Assembly: GCA_965203135.1 (NCBI GenBank)
Contig: CBDBBO010000001.1
Span: 1,612,001 to 1,676,000, forward strand
DNA: 64,000 nt
Direction of reading: 5' to 3'
Origin: CATOSD01 sp965203135
Lineage (GTDB): Bacteria > Chloroflexota > Dehalococcoidia > Lucifugimonadales > CATOSD01
A program made the translations under genes and the position numbers. Positions 36,422 to 43,671 of this stretch are shown piece by piece (positions within the stretch are counted from its first letter, which is position 1; each line of letters starts with the position of its first letter). Below the pieces are notes generated by a model, which was given only the letters and a program-made list of their open reading frames with translations, made no database searches and was not told where the DNA came from.

Positions 36422-36863
36422 GCGTTCTCCAGATAGGTTCCTTCGCGCCGCCAAGGTTCGCCTTGCCTTGGGCGAAAGCATGTGCGAGCGTGTCGGGGAT
36501 GCACCATCTGCTTATCGATACATTGATACAGCGAATGTGGCGATGCTTGTCTGGAGCGCGGGGATAGACTTGATCAGTGTCCACATGCTGTTGGACGGCG
36601 AAACTAATCTGGGCACCTCAGTCACTCGACGCCGCTACTTGATGAGTCAGATCGTAACGGCTGGCTGGTCAGTACGGTTGCGGATCGGCTGGACTGGACT
36701 GTCGCGGCTGCACAGCTTTCAGCACAACCTTGACCTCAGCGAGAACGAGTTTGCGGCCAACTGCCGAGTCAGCGCGGATCTCTTCACCTACCTGAACGGC
36801 CTGTTGCCGGCACCGCTCAGATTAGAACCCGCCGACTACGGTTGGATGGCCGAGGTCGGCTAG
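36414..36863 (+). CDS. HEPN-like helical protein, gene 2 of duplicated pair (copy 1)
   Basis: 149 residues from a TTG inside the gene 1 stop region. ANVAMLVWSAGIDLISVHML is a long amphipathic helix, followed by RRRYL and GLSRLHSFQHNLDLSENEFA. The RLHSFQH string fits the HEPN RNase motif R-x4-6-H, and overall helical layout agrees, but no named family is recognised. The TTGCCTGA overlap and equal length in both copies argue that this is a real gene despite the TTG start. Confidence 0.75.
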   Translation: MPERSPDRFLRAAKVRLALGESMCERVGDAPSAYRYIDTANVAMLVWSAGIDLISVHMLLDGETNLGTSVTRRRYLMSQIVTAGWSVRLRIGWTGLSRLHSFQHNLDLSENEFAANCRVSADLFTYLNGLLPAPLRLEPADYGWMAEVG

Positions 36864-36879
36864 GTGGGCGACCGCAAGC

Positions 36880-37464
36880 TCATTCTTGCGATGAGGAATC
36901 AGTAAACAGTGCGCCCTGCGATGGCGGTTCGGGCCAGTCGCGGACGTAGGCGCGCTGTTCGGACGTTTCGGGGGACCGGGAGTGCGGGCGAGCCTTCTGC
37001 ATCTTCTGGAACCACTCGGCGACCTGGCGGAGTGCGGCGTCGCCAGTCTGGCCGTGCCGCACGAGCCAGCATCCGACCACCGTGCCAGTCCGGCCCACTC
37101 CGCCCCAGCAGTGGGCGTAGACCGTTTTGCCCTCGTCCAACGCGTTGTCGATGGCGTCCAGGATCTCGGTCATCTGCTCCGGTGTGCGCGGGACGCCCAG
37201 GTCCCTGATAGGGTGGCTCGCGTGCTCGACGTCCAGGCCGAGACGTTCGGCTTGCCGCTGGGCGATGAGTGCATAGGGAGCGAGGCCGTCTCGCCGCTGG
37301 GTCAGATCGATGAAGTGGTCTATACCGGCCTCGAGCATCCGCGCGAGCTTGTCCGCGGCTACGTCGTCGTTCCAGTGGCCGGGGTATTCTCCCGCGGCGA
37401 ATCGTCCGGGAATGACCCAGTAGCTGTTGGGGATGGGGCGTCTGGGCGGGTCGGTCGGACGCAT
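36880..37464 (-). CDS. Dual-specificity/tyrosine phosphatase-like protein
   Basis: 194 residues. Cysteine-based phosphatase signature AHCWGGVGRTGT (HCx5R) near residue 118, general-acid-region FIDLTQRRDGLAPY, and the usual PIPNSYWVIPGRFAAGEYPG start of cyclin-phosphatase-like bacterial proteins. Full active site. It lies between the two copies of the duplicated pair, convergent with copy 1 and divergent from copy 2. Substrate unknown: protein phosphotyrosine, RNA or phosphoinositide are all possible for this fold. Confidence 0.88.
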   Translation of the reverse strand: MRPTDPPRRPIPNSYWVIPGRFAAGEYPGHWNDDVAADKLARMLEAGIDHFIDLTQRRDGLAPYALIAQRQAERLGLDVEHASHPIRDLGVPRTPEQMTEILDAIDNALDEGKTVYAHCWGGVGRTGTVVGCWLVRHGQTGDAALRQVAEWFQKMQKARPHSRSPETSEQRAYVRDWPEPPSQGALFTDSSSQE

Positions 37465-37542
37465 GGGGAACAGGTCTCCTTACTGCGGGAGGGACGGATA
37501 ATGCGGGCTGGCCCGCGCCGTCGGCTATCGGCGCGTGGCGTC

Positions 37543-37555
37543 GGTTTGCTATTAT
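37543..37555 (+). promoter_or_regulatory. Extended -10 element of the second copy of the gene pair
   Basis: GGTTTGCTATTAT, with TATTAT at 37550-37555, 31 nt before the ATG at 37587, matching position for position the TTTGCTATGAT element of copy 1. A -35 element is not clear. The minus strand also reads TATAAT here and could serve the phosphatase gene. Confidence 0.55.
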
Positions 37556-37586
37556 ACACTCACCCAACTCCGAACGAGGTCTGGCA

Positions 37587-37931
37587 ATGGCTGCTTTGGC
37601 TATGGACAGATACACGGGCGCCCCGGACGAGCTTTTGGAGCGGGCGCGCAAGGCCGCCAAGACGCCGGAGTCCGCCGCGCTGATGCTGGCCGCGGTCAAC
37701 AAGCGGCTGGCGGAGATAGCGCCCGGCGAGGAACCCTTTGCTGCCGCGAAACGGCTGACAGTGGAGAGGGACAACTGGGCTATCAAAGCGGGGTACCGGC
37801 ACTTGAACCGGTATTACGAGGACAGCCTTGACCCTGAACACTTCTCTGTCTCCTACGAGGACATCGACCATGAGGAGCATCTGGTTCTTGGCTTGACCAT
37901 GCTCTGGATGTTGGAGGACGGCATTGCCTGA
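37587..37931 (+). CDS. Unrecognised small protein, gene 1 of duplicated pair (copy 2)
   Basis: 114 residues, same length as the 36077 product with no gaps. Shared blocks: MAALAMD, PDELLE.AR, LLAAVNKRLAEI or LMLAAVNKRLAEI, PGEEP.AAAKRLT.ERD.WAI and VSYEDIDHEE. The C-terminus is less conserved. Gene 2 starts at TTG within the stop (TTGCCTGA), as in copy 1. Function unknown. Confidence 0.75.
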   Translation: MAALAMDRYTGAPDELLERARKAAKTPESAALMLAAVNKRLAEIAPGEEPFAAAKRLTVERDNWAIKAGYRHLNRYYEDSLDPEHFSVSYEDIDHEEHLVLGLTMLWMLEDGIA

Positions 37932-38373
37932 GCGTGCTCCGGTGGAGTTCGTTCGCGCCGCTCGCATCCGTCTCGCCCTTGCTGTGAGCATGTACGAACA
38001 TACCGGGAACCTGCCCTATAGAGATCGGTACCTCGAAATGGCGAACGTTGCGATGCTCGTCTGGAGCGCGGGCATAGACCTGATCAGCGCTCACATGTTG
38101 TTGGACGGTGAGGAGATTCTGGGCACGTCGGCCGGTCGCCGCCGCTACTTGAGGCGTCGGATTCTGTCAGCCGAATGGCCAATAGAATTGCAGTCCGGCT
38201 GGAGCGGACTGTCGCGGCTGCACAACTTTCAGCACAACCTCGACATGAGTGAGGCCGAGTTCGCGGCAAACTGCGACGACAGCGCGCAGATGTTGGTAGG
38301 ACTGAACAGTCTGCTCCCCGACTCGTTCCAACTGCCATCTGACTCTTACGGGTGGCTGGCCGAGGTGGGCTAG
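37924..38373 (+). CDS. HEPN-like helical protein, gene 2 of duplicated pair (copy 2)
   Basis: 149 residues, gap-free with the 36414 product and more than half identical. Most conserved are ANVAMLVWSAGIDLIS.HML, GLSRLH.FQHNLD.SE.EFAA and the C-terminal YGW.AEVG. The conserved RLHNFQH again fits R-x5-H of HEPN RNases; conservation of this string between diverged copies suggests it matters for function. Start is TTG as in copy 1. Confidence 0.75.
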   Translation: MPERAPVEFVRAARIRLALAVSMYEHTGNLPYRDRYLEMANVAMLVWSAGIDLISAHMLLDGEEILGTSAGRRRYLRRRILSAEWPIELQSGWSGLSRLHNFQHNLDMSEAEFAANCDDSAQMLVGLNSLLPDSFQLPSDSYGWLAEVG

Positions 38374-38461
38374 GCCAGGCAGGCGCCGCGCCGCCGCTCA
38401 CACTTCACTATCCCTTGACCGGCATGATATTCTTGCGACAGCTTACGCACGGAGCGGCGCA

Positions 38462-40324
38462 TTGTATGTCATAGGCACCGCCGGGCACGTGGATCACGGC
38501 AAGTCCACGCTGGTCCAGGCGCTTACCGGCATTGACCCGGACAGGCTCAGGGAAGAGAAAGAGCGCGGCATGACCATCGACCTGGGCTTCGCGTGGCTGC
38601 GGCTGCCCAGCGGCAACGAGGTCAGCATCGTGGACGTGCCGGGCCACGAGCGGTTCGTGAACAATATGCTGGCGGGCGTGGGTGGCATCGACCTGGCGCT
38701 GCTGGTGGTGGCCGCCGACGAGTCCGTTATGCCGCAGACGCGGGAGCATCTGGCGATCCTGGATTTGCTGAAGGTCGAGCGCGGCCTGGTGGCGGTGACC
38801 AAGGCGGACCTGGTGGACGACGACTGGTACGAGTTGGTTGAGGCGGACGTGGAGGACGTGCTCGAGGGCACTGTGCTGGAGGGATCTTCCATCCTGCCCG
38901 TGTCGGCCATCACAGGACAGGGCCTGCCCGACCTGCTCGACGCGGTGGACGCCATGCTGGCCGACACGCCGCTCAAACGGGACCTGGAACGGCCCCGGCT
39001 GCCCATCGACCGGTCGTTCACAATCGCCGGGTTCGGCACGGTGGTGACCGGCACGCTGATAGACGGCTCGCTCGACGCGGGCGAGAGCGTGGAGCTGGTG
39101 CTTTCGCGCAGGGAGACGCGCATCCGGGGCTTGCAGACGCACCGCTCGAAGGTGGACCGCGCGCTGCCGGGAACGCGCGTGGCGGCCAATCTGAGCGGCG
39201 TGTCGCACGAGGACATCAGCCGAGGCGAGGTGCTGGCTCGTGCGGGTTGGCTCCGGCCCACCGGCGCCATGGACGTGCGCCTGAAGGTGATTCCGGACGC
39301 GCCCCATCCCGTGCGCCATAACATGTTCGTGACGGTGCACACGGGCAGCAGCGAGGCGATCGCGCGTGTGCGTCTACTCGAGGCGCAGTCCGCGGCTCCG
39401 GGCGACGCCACCTGGGCGCAGCTCAAGCTGAGCACGCCGCTTGCGGTCATCAAGGGCGACTCGTTCGTCATCCGCTCCAACCGCACCACGCTGGGCGGCG
39501 GCGACGTGGTGGACCCGCACGCGCGCCGGCACAGGCGGATGTTCGCCCCGCTGCTGGACCGGCTGGAGGTGATGGATAGCGGCTCCGAGAGGGAAGTCAT
39601 ACTTAAGACGATAGAGTTGTCGGAGCCGAGCGAGTTCAGCGCGCTGGTGACGCGCGCGAACCTGGCGCCTGATGCCGCGCGCAGCGAGCTCCAGGCCATG
39701 GCAGACGAGGACATGGTCGTGCCGCTGGGTGGTCAGGCCATCGGGCCGGGGGTGTTCATCTACAGCGCGGACGGGTGGGATGCCGTGTCAAGCGGCGCCG
39801 AGGCCGCGCTGGAGGCCTACCACAGGCAGTATCCGCTGCGGAAGGGCGCTCCCAAAGAGGAGTTGCGCAGCCGCATGAGGATGACGCAGCAGATCTTCAA
39901 CGGCGCGCTGCCCGCTCTTATGGACGACAACGTGTTGGTGGAGGAGGGCGTGCTGGTGCGGCTTTCCGGTCACAACCCGCAGCTGGACGAGACGCAGCGC
40001 AGGGCCGCCGACGACTACGTGCGATTGCTGGAGGCGACGCCGTACTCGCCGCCCACCGACGCTCCCATCGACCCGGAGGTGCTGAACCTACTCGTGGACG
40101 AGGGACGGGTGGCGCGCGTCAGCGATACGGTGGTGTTTTCGGCGTCGGCATACGAGGAGCTGTTGGAACGGGTTACCGCGCACCTCAGGGAGCACGGCGA
40201 GATAACCGTGGCGGACGTGCGCGACATGTTCGGCACCAGCCGCAAGTACGCGCTGGCGCTGATGGACCATCTGGACAAGCGGCGCGTGACGCGGCGCGTG
40301 GGGGACGCGCGGGTGCTGCGGTAG
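38462..40324 (+). CDS. selB: Selenocysteine-specific elongation factor SelB
   Basis: 620 residues from TTG at 38462 (MYVIGTAGHVDHGKSTLVQA). EF-Tu-like GTPase motifs: GHVDHGKST, DVPGHERFV, TKAD; the RGMTIDLGFAW switch is SelB-type. Domains II-III follow, then a C-terminal winged-helix region (about 400-620: EEHGEITVADVR-like ITVADVRDMFGTSRKYALAL) that binds the SECIS RNA. Delivers Sec-tRNA to UGA codons. selA, selD and tRNA-Sec are not in the window and no selenoprotein is recognised here. Confidence 0.93.
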   Translation: MYVIGTAGHVDHGKSTLVQALTGIDPDRLREEKERGMTIDLGFAWLRLPSGNEVSIVDVPGHERFVNNMLAGVGGIDLALLVVAADESVMPQTREHLAILDLLKVERGLVAVTKADLVDDDWYELVEADVEDVLEGTVLEGSSILPVSAITGQGLPDLLDAVDAMLADTPLKRDLERPRLPIDRSFTIAGFGTVVTGTLIDGSLDAGESVELVLSRRETRIRGLQTHRSKVDRALPGTRVAANLSGVSHEDISRGEVLARAGWLRPTGAMDVRLKVIPDAPHPVRHNMFVTVHTGSSEAIARVRLLEAQSAAPGDATWAQLKLSTPLAVIKGDSFVIRSNRTTLGGGDVVDPHARRHRRMFAPLLDRLEVMDSGSEREVILKTIELSEPSEFSALVTRANLAPDAARSELQAMADEDMVVPLGGQAIGPGVFIYSADGWDAVSSGAEAALEAYHRQYPLRKGAPKEELRSRMRMTQQIFNGALPALMDDNVLVEEGVLVRLSGHNPQLDETQRRAADDYVRLLEATPYSPPTDAPIDPEVLNLLVDEGRVARVSDTVVFSASAYEELLERVTAHLREHGEITVADVRDMFGTSRKYALALMDHLDKRRVTRRVGDARVLR

Positions 40325-40359
40325 GAACTTCGTGGTGGCTGCGGTTGTGACCGCATCTT

Positions 40360-40399
40360 CACCCCCATCCTGACCTTCCCCCGTCGAGGGGGAAGGGAC
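40360..40399. repeat. CACCCCCATCCTGACC extragenic repeat
   Basis: 40-nt unit of the common family, with a TTCCCCC/GGGGGAA hairpin, 35 nt after selB and 13 nt before nurA. Confidence 0.85.
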
Positions 40400-40412
40400 A
40401 TGAGGAAATCTG

Positions 40413-41630
40413 ATGGGCCTGGATCTGGGCCGCACGGCCTTGCAGATAGACCACATGGCGGACGAGGTGAGTGCCCGGCAGTCGGATTACGGGGAGCGGC
40501 TGCGGCGCGCGATCGACACGCTGCGGAACTTCGACACGCACGGCTACCTGGACAAGCTGGGCCGCAGCAGGTCCACGCTCGCCTGGAATCTGCCGGAGCC
40601 GATGGACGATCCGGGCGCGCGGTACTCCCCGCCTGCCCTGCCCGTCGACTACCGGGTCGTGGCTGCGGACGGCTCGCACATCGACGTGGACAGGCACCTC
40701 GCGGCTCGCTGCTTCCTCATCAACATCGGCGTCGCGGCGCTCACCTACGGCTCGGCCCCGGACGCCGACCTGTACAGCCGACCCAGACTCTACGCCGGCG
40801 ACGACGAGCTCGCCATACGCGATCCTGACTCCGGGCGGGAGGAGCAGGTACAGGGCGCGGTGCTGGGCGCAAAGCGCGCCCTCGAGGAGGTTCGCGCCCT
40901 CGTAGACGCGGTGCGCGAACTGCCGATCGAGACGCCGACGCTGGCGCTGATGGATGGGACACTGGTGATGATGGGCATAGGGCTGCTGCGCTACGGCAAC
41001 CGCCAGTTCGTGCTGAAGCACCTGGTGGAAGACGGATTCGCAAGGGCGCTCGCCGAACTGCGGGAGATGGCTCGGCAGCGCCCCCTAGCGGTCGCCAGCT
41101 ACGTGAGTCTGCCCAACAGCGCGGAAGTCGCCAACGCGACGCGGCTGCTGGCCTGCCCCTACGAGGTGGCGGCGTGCGAGGCCAGGTGCGGTGGGCTGCC
41201 GGTGCGATCCAGGCCGTGCGACGTGGCAGTCGGCGGGCTGCGGGACCGGCACCTGTTCGGCGAGATGCTCGCTAAGGGGGAGCGGTCGGCGGTGTTCAGG
41301 GGAAGCTACCGCATGGTGGAGGACTACTACGGGGACCAGCAGGTCTGCTTCTTCTATGTCAACACGGGGGAGGAGATCGGCCGCGTGGAGGCGCCGTCGT
41401 GGGTGGCGGAGGACGAGGCGGCGCTGGGTCTCGCGCACGCCATGATCGTGGACCAGTGCGACAAGGGGCCGGGCTACCCCACGGCGCTGATGGAGTCGCA
41501 CGAGCAGGCGGTTGTGACCGGGCCGGACAGGCGGCTGTTCGCCGAACTGGTGGAGAACGCGCTCCAGGACCGGGGGCTGGCGGTGTACACGTCGGAGAAG
41601 AATCGCACAAAGCGGCTGAGGTGGGTGTGA
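40413..41630 (+). CDS. nurA: NurA 5'-3' nuclease domain protein
   Basis: 405 residues. NurA-type catalytic elements: VVAADGSHIDVDRH with the metal-binding Asp, LALMDGTLVMMG, and the C-terminal ALMESHEQAVVTGPDRRLFA. NurA is a 5'-3' nuclease that works with the HerA hexameric translocase in DNA end resection, and in some bacteria in phage defence. herA lies 2 kb downstream in the same direction, with three genes between. GNAT gene starts 3 nt after the stop. Confidence 0.85.
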   Translation: MGLDLGRTALQIDHMADEVSARQSDYGERLRRAIDTLRNFDTHGYLDKLGRSRSTLAWNLPEPMDDPGARYSPPALPVDYRVVAADGSHIDVDRHLAARCFLINIGVAALTYGSAPDADLYSRPRLYAGDDELAIRDPDSGREEQVQGAVLGAKRALEEVRALVDAVRELPIETPTLALMDGTLVMMGIGLLRYGNRQFVLKHLVEDGFARALAELREMARQRPLAVASYVSLPNSAEVANATRLLACPYEVAACEARCGGLPVRSRPCDVAVGGLRDRHLFGEMLAKGERSAVFRGSYRMVEDYYGDQQVCFFYVNTGEEIGRVEAPSWVAEDEAALGLAHAMIVDQCDKGPGYPTALMESHEQAVVTGPDRRLFAELVENALQDRGLAVYTSEKNRTKRLRWV

Positions 41631-41633
41631 GGC

Positions 41634-42131
41634 ATGAGTAAAGATGTAACGATTCGCGCCGTCAGTGTCGATGACAGCCAGGACCTCTACGAAATGCTGG
41701 CGTGTCCCGGCGTGGTGAGAAACACGTTGCAGCTCCCGTACGTCTCGCTGGACAAGCGAGAGGAGTGGCTCAGCAACCTGACGGACAACGACTACATGCT
41801 GGTAGCGGAAGTGGATGGGAAGGTAGTCGGCAACATAGAGATAACTCGCAGGAAGCACCGTCTCGCTCACGTGGCGCAGCTAGGCATGGCGGTGCACGAT
41901 GACTACCAGGACCGGGGAATCGGAACGGCCTTGATGGAGGCCGCACTGGACCTGACGGACAACTGGCTGAACGTCAAGCGGGTGGAGCTGGACGTTTACA
42001 CCGACAATGACCGGGCAGTTCACCTGTACGAGAAGTTCGGATTCGAGATCGAGGGCACGCTGAGGGCGCTCGCCTTCCGCGAGGGCGAGTACGTGGACGC
42101 CTACCACATGGCGCGGCTGAGGTGGGTGTGA
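41634..42131 (+). CDS. GNAT family N-acetyltransferase
   Basis: 165 residues. Acetyl-CoA loop LGMAVHDDYQDRGIGTALME (QxxGxG/A type) and the C-terminal VYTDNDRAVHLYEKFGFEIE then GTLRALAFREGEYVDAYHMA, as in SpeG/PhnO-like and RimJ-like enzymes. Acceptor unknown: polyamine, amino acid or protein N-terminus. Co-directional with nurA (3-nt gap), so probably co-transcribed. Confidence 0.9.
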   Translation: MSKDVTIRAVSVDDSQDLYEMLACPGVVRNTLQLPYVSLDKREEWLSNLTDNDYMLVAEVDGKVVGNIEITRRKHRLAHVAQLGMAVHDDYQDRGIGTALMEAALDLTDNWLNVKRVELDVYTDNDRAVHLYEKFGFEIEGTLRALAFREGEYVDAYHMARLRWV

Positions 42132-42282
42132 GGAGTTTCTGAGTAGATGGCTTTGCGCTCTACTGCCCGTGGGTGTATCTTGGACGTATGGTGCAAACCG
42201 ACGCCGATTTCCTGGTAATGCGCTCGGATCGCTTGTGATGATAGCGGATAGAGTTCGACTTGGACATAGTTGCTGACACGCC

Positions 42283-43017
42283 ATGGTAGATACACACCCC
42301 CTGATCCCCGTCGTAGAGGAGCACGTCGCTGACCTGGAACGCCTCTGCACGCATTATCAGGTCAGCAGGTTGGATCTGATCGGCTCGGCCGCGACCGGCG
42401 CGTTCGATCCCCAAAGGAGCGACCTGGACTTTCTGGTCGAGTTCAAGCCGGCGGTCAGAGGTTTCTACTTCGACCTGCTCATGGAACTCGAAACCCTATT
42501 CGGCCGTCACGTGGACCTCGTGATGGAGTCCGCCATCCGCAATCCGTATTTTCGCCAGTCGATAGAGCAGGCGCGAATTCCGATCTACGGGACATCTGAG
42601 CACGTCCAACAGTCCTCTGATTTCAACCGGGCCGGCAGTCTTGCCGACAAGCCTTATAGGTCGCAAATGGAACTCCATAGCCTCAGATACCTTTACGACA
42701 TCCAGCGGGCCGTCCACTCGATAGAAGAGTTCACGGCTGGCAAGACGTTCGACGATTACCAGGACGACTACATGATGCGTTTGGCTGTGGAGCGCCTGTT
42801 TGGAATAATCGGAGAAGCGATGGGTGGCTTGGCTAGAGTGGATATGCCGACTGCCGAACGTGTCACGGACTACCAGAACATAATCGCCTTTCGCAATGTG
42901 ATCATTCACCAATACCCAGACCTCAACGATCACGAAGTATGGGAGAAGATCACAGTCTACCTTCCGACGCTCGCTTCGGAAGTGGATGCACTGCTTAGCG
43001 AGGGTGGCGACGCCTGA
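42283..43017 (+). CDS. MNT antitoxin - HepT toxin fusion protein
   Basis: 244 residues in two domains. Residues 1-105: minimal nucleotidyltransferase with LIGSAATGAFDPQRSDLDFL, the intact GS...DxD catalytic loop of MntA antitoxins, then GRHVDLVMESAIRNPYFR. Residues 125-240: HepT/DUF86 HEPN domain with RLFGIIGEAMGGL and FRNVIIHQY (Rx4HxY intact). In known systems these are two proteins and MntA AMPylates the HepT Tyr; here they are covalently joined, so silencing may be in cis. Lies within the nurA-herA cluster. Confidence 0.88.
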   Translation: MVDTHPLIPVVEEHVADLERLCTHYQVSRLDLIGSAATGAFDPQRSDLDFLVEFKPAVRGFYFDLLMELETLFGRHVDLVMESAIRNPYFRQSIEQARIPIYGTSEHVQQSSDFNRAGSLADKPYRSQMELHSLRYLYDIQRAVHSIEEFTAGKTFDDYQDDYMMRLAVERLFGIIGEAMGGLARVDMPTAERVTDYQNIIAFRNVIIHQYPDLNDHEVWEKITVYLPTLASEVDALLSEGGDA

Positions 43018-43065
43018 TAGCCCGCCTCTGTTCCACAAGGCCGCGCTCGCTGTAGAATACGGCCC

Positions 43066-43671
43066 ATGCAGTACACCCAGCCCCACCCCAACGGCGCCCG
43101 GCTAGGCGAAGTGGTCGAGTCATCGTCCACTGGGTTTACTACGCACTGTTACCGGCTGGACGAGCTGCCGCCGCTGGGCGGGCTGGTGCGCGGCGGCGAG
43201 ACGGCCCAGGTGTACGGCATCGTGTACGCGGCTTCCACGCGCAGCATCGACCCGGCGCGGCATCCCATCCCGCGCGGTGTCGACGCAGATACGGAGGAGG
43301 ACGTGTACCGCGACAATCCCCAACTGGAGCGGCTGCTGGTGTCGGAGTTCCAGTCTGTGATCGTGGGATACCGGCTCGATGACCAGGTGATGCGTCAGTT
43401 GCCGCCGCTGCCCCCGCGCATCCACTCGTTCGTGCGCGTGTGCGGCGGCGGCGAGGTGCGCGAGTTCAGCGCGTCCATGGACTTCGCGCCGCTGCTGCTG
43501 GCCGCGCCCACCGCCGCGCAGGACGAGGTGCTGGCGGCGTTCCTCCGGCTGGCGCGCGATTCGCACTCCGACCCGAACGGCTTTTCGGTCCGGGCGGGCC
43601 GAGAGTTGGTGGCGCACTTTCCGGGCCAGGCGCTGCGCCTGGGCGGCGTGCTGAGGAGGCTGGCATGGTGA
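43066..43671 (+). CDS. HAS-barrel-like protein preceding HerA
   Basis: 201 residues. The N-terminal 80 residues (RLGEVVESSSTGFTTHCYRL and GGLVRGGETAQVYGIVYAAS) look like the HAS barrel found at the front of HerA and related ATPases. The rest is helical. Its 3' end overlaps the herA start by 7 nt (ATGGTGA), so the two are coupled. It probably assists HerA assembly; no catalytic motif seen. Confidence 0.7.
   Translation: MQYTQPHPNGARLGEVVESSSTGFTTHCYRLDELPPLGGLVRGGETAQVYGIVYAASTRSIDPARHPIPRGVDADTEEDVYRDNPQLERLLVSEFQSVIVGYRLDDQVMRQLPPLPPRIHSFVRVCGGGEVREFSASMDFAPLLLAAPTAAQDEVLAAFLRLARDSHSDPNGFSVRAGRELVAHFPGQALRLGGVLRRLAW

Noticed and set aside
36018..38373. CRISPR or tandem repeat explanation for the repeated module
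   Set aside because: Unit is about 830 bp with coding genes, not short spaced repeats. No CRISPR array is seen anywhere in the window.
38374..38461. tRNA-Sec before selB
   Set aside because: Only 88 nt and no cloverleaf.
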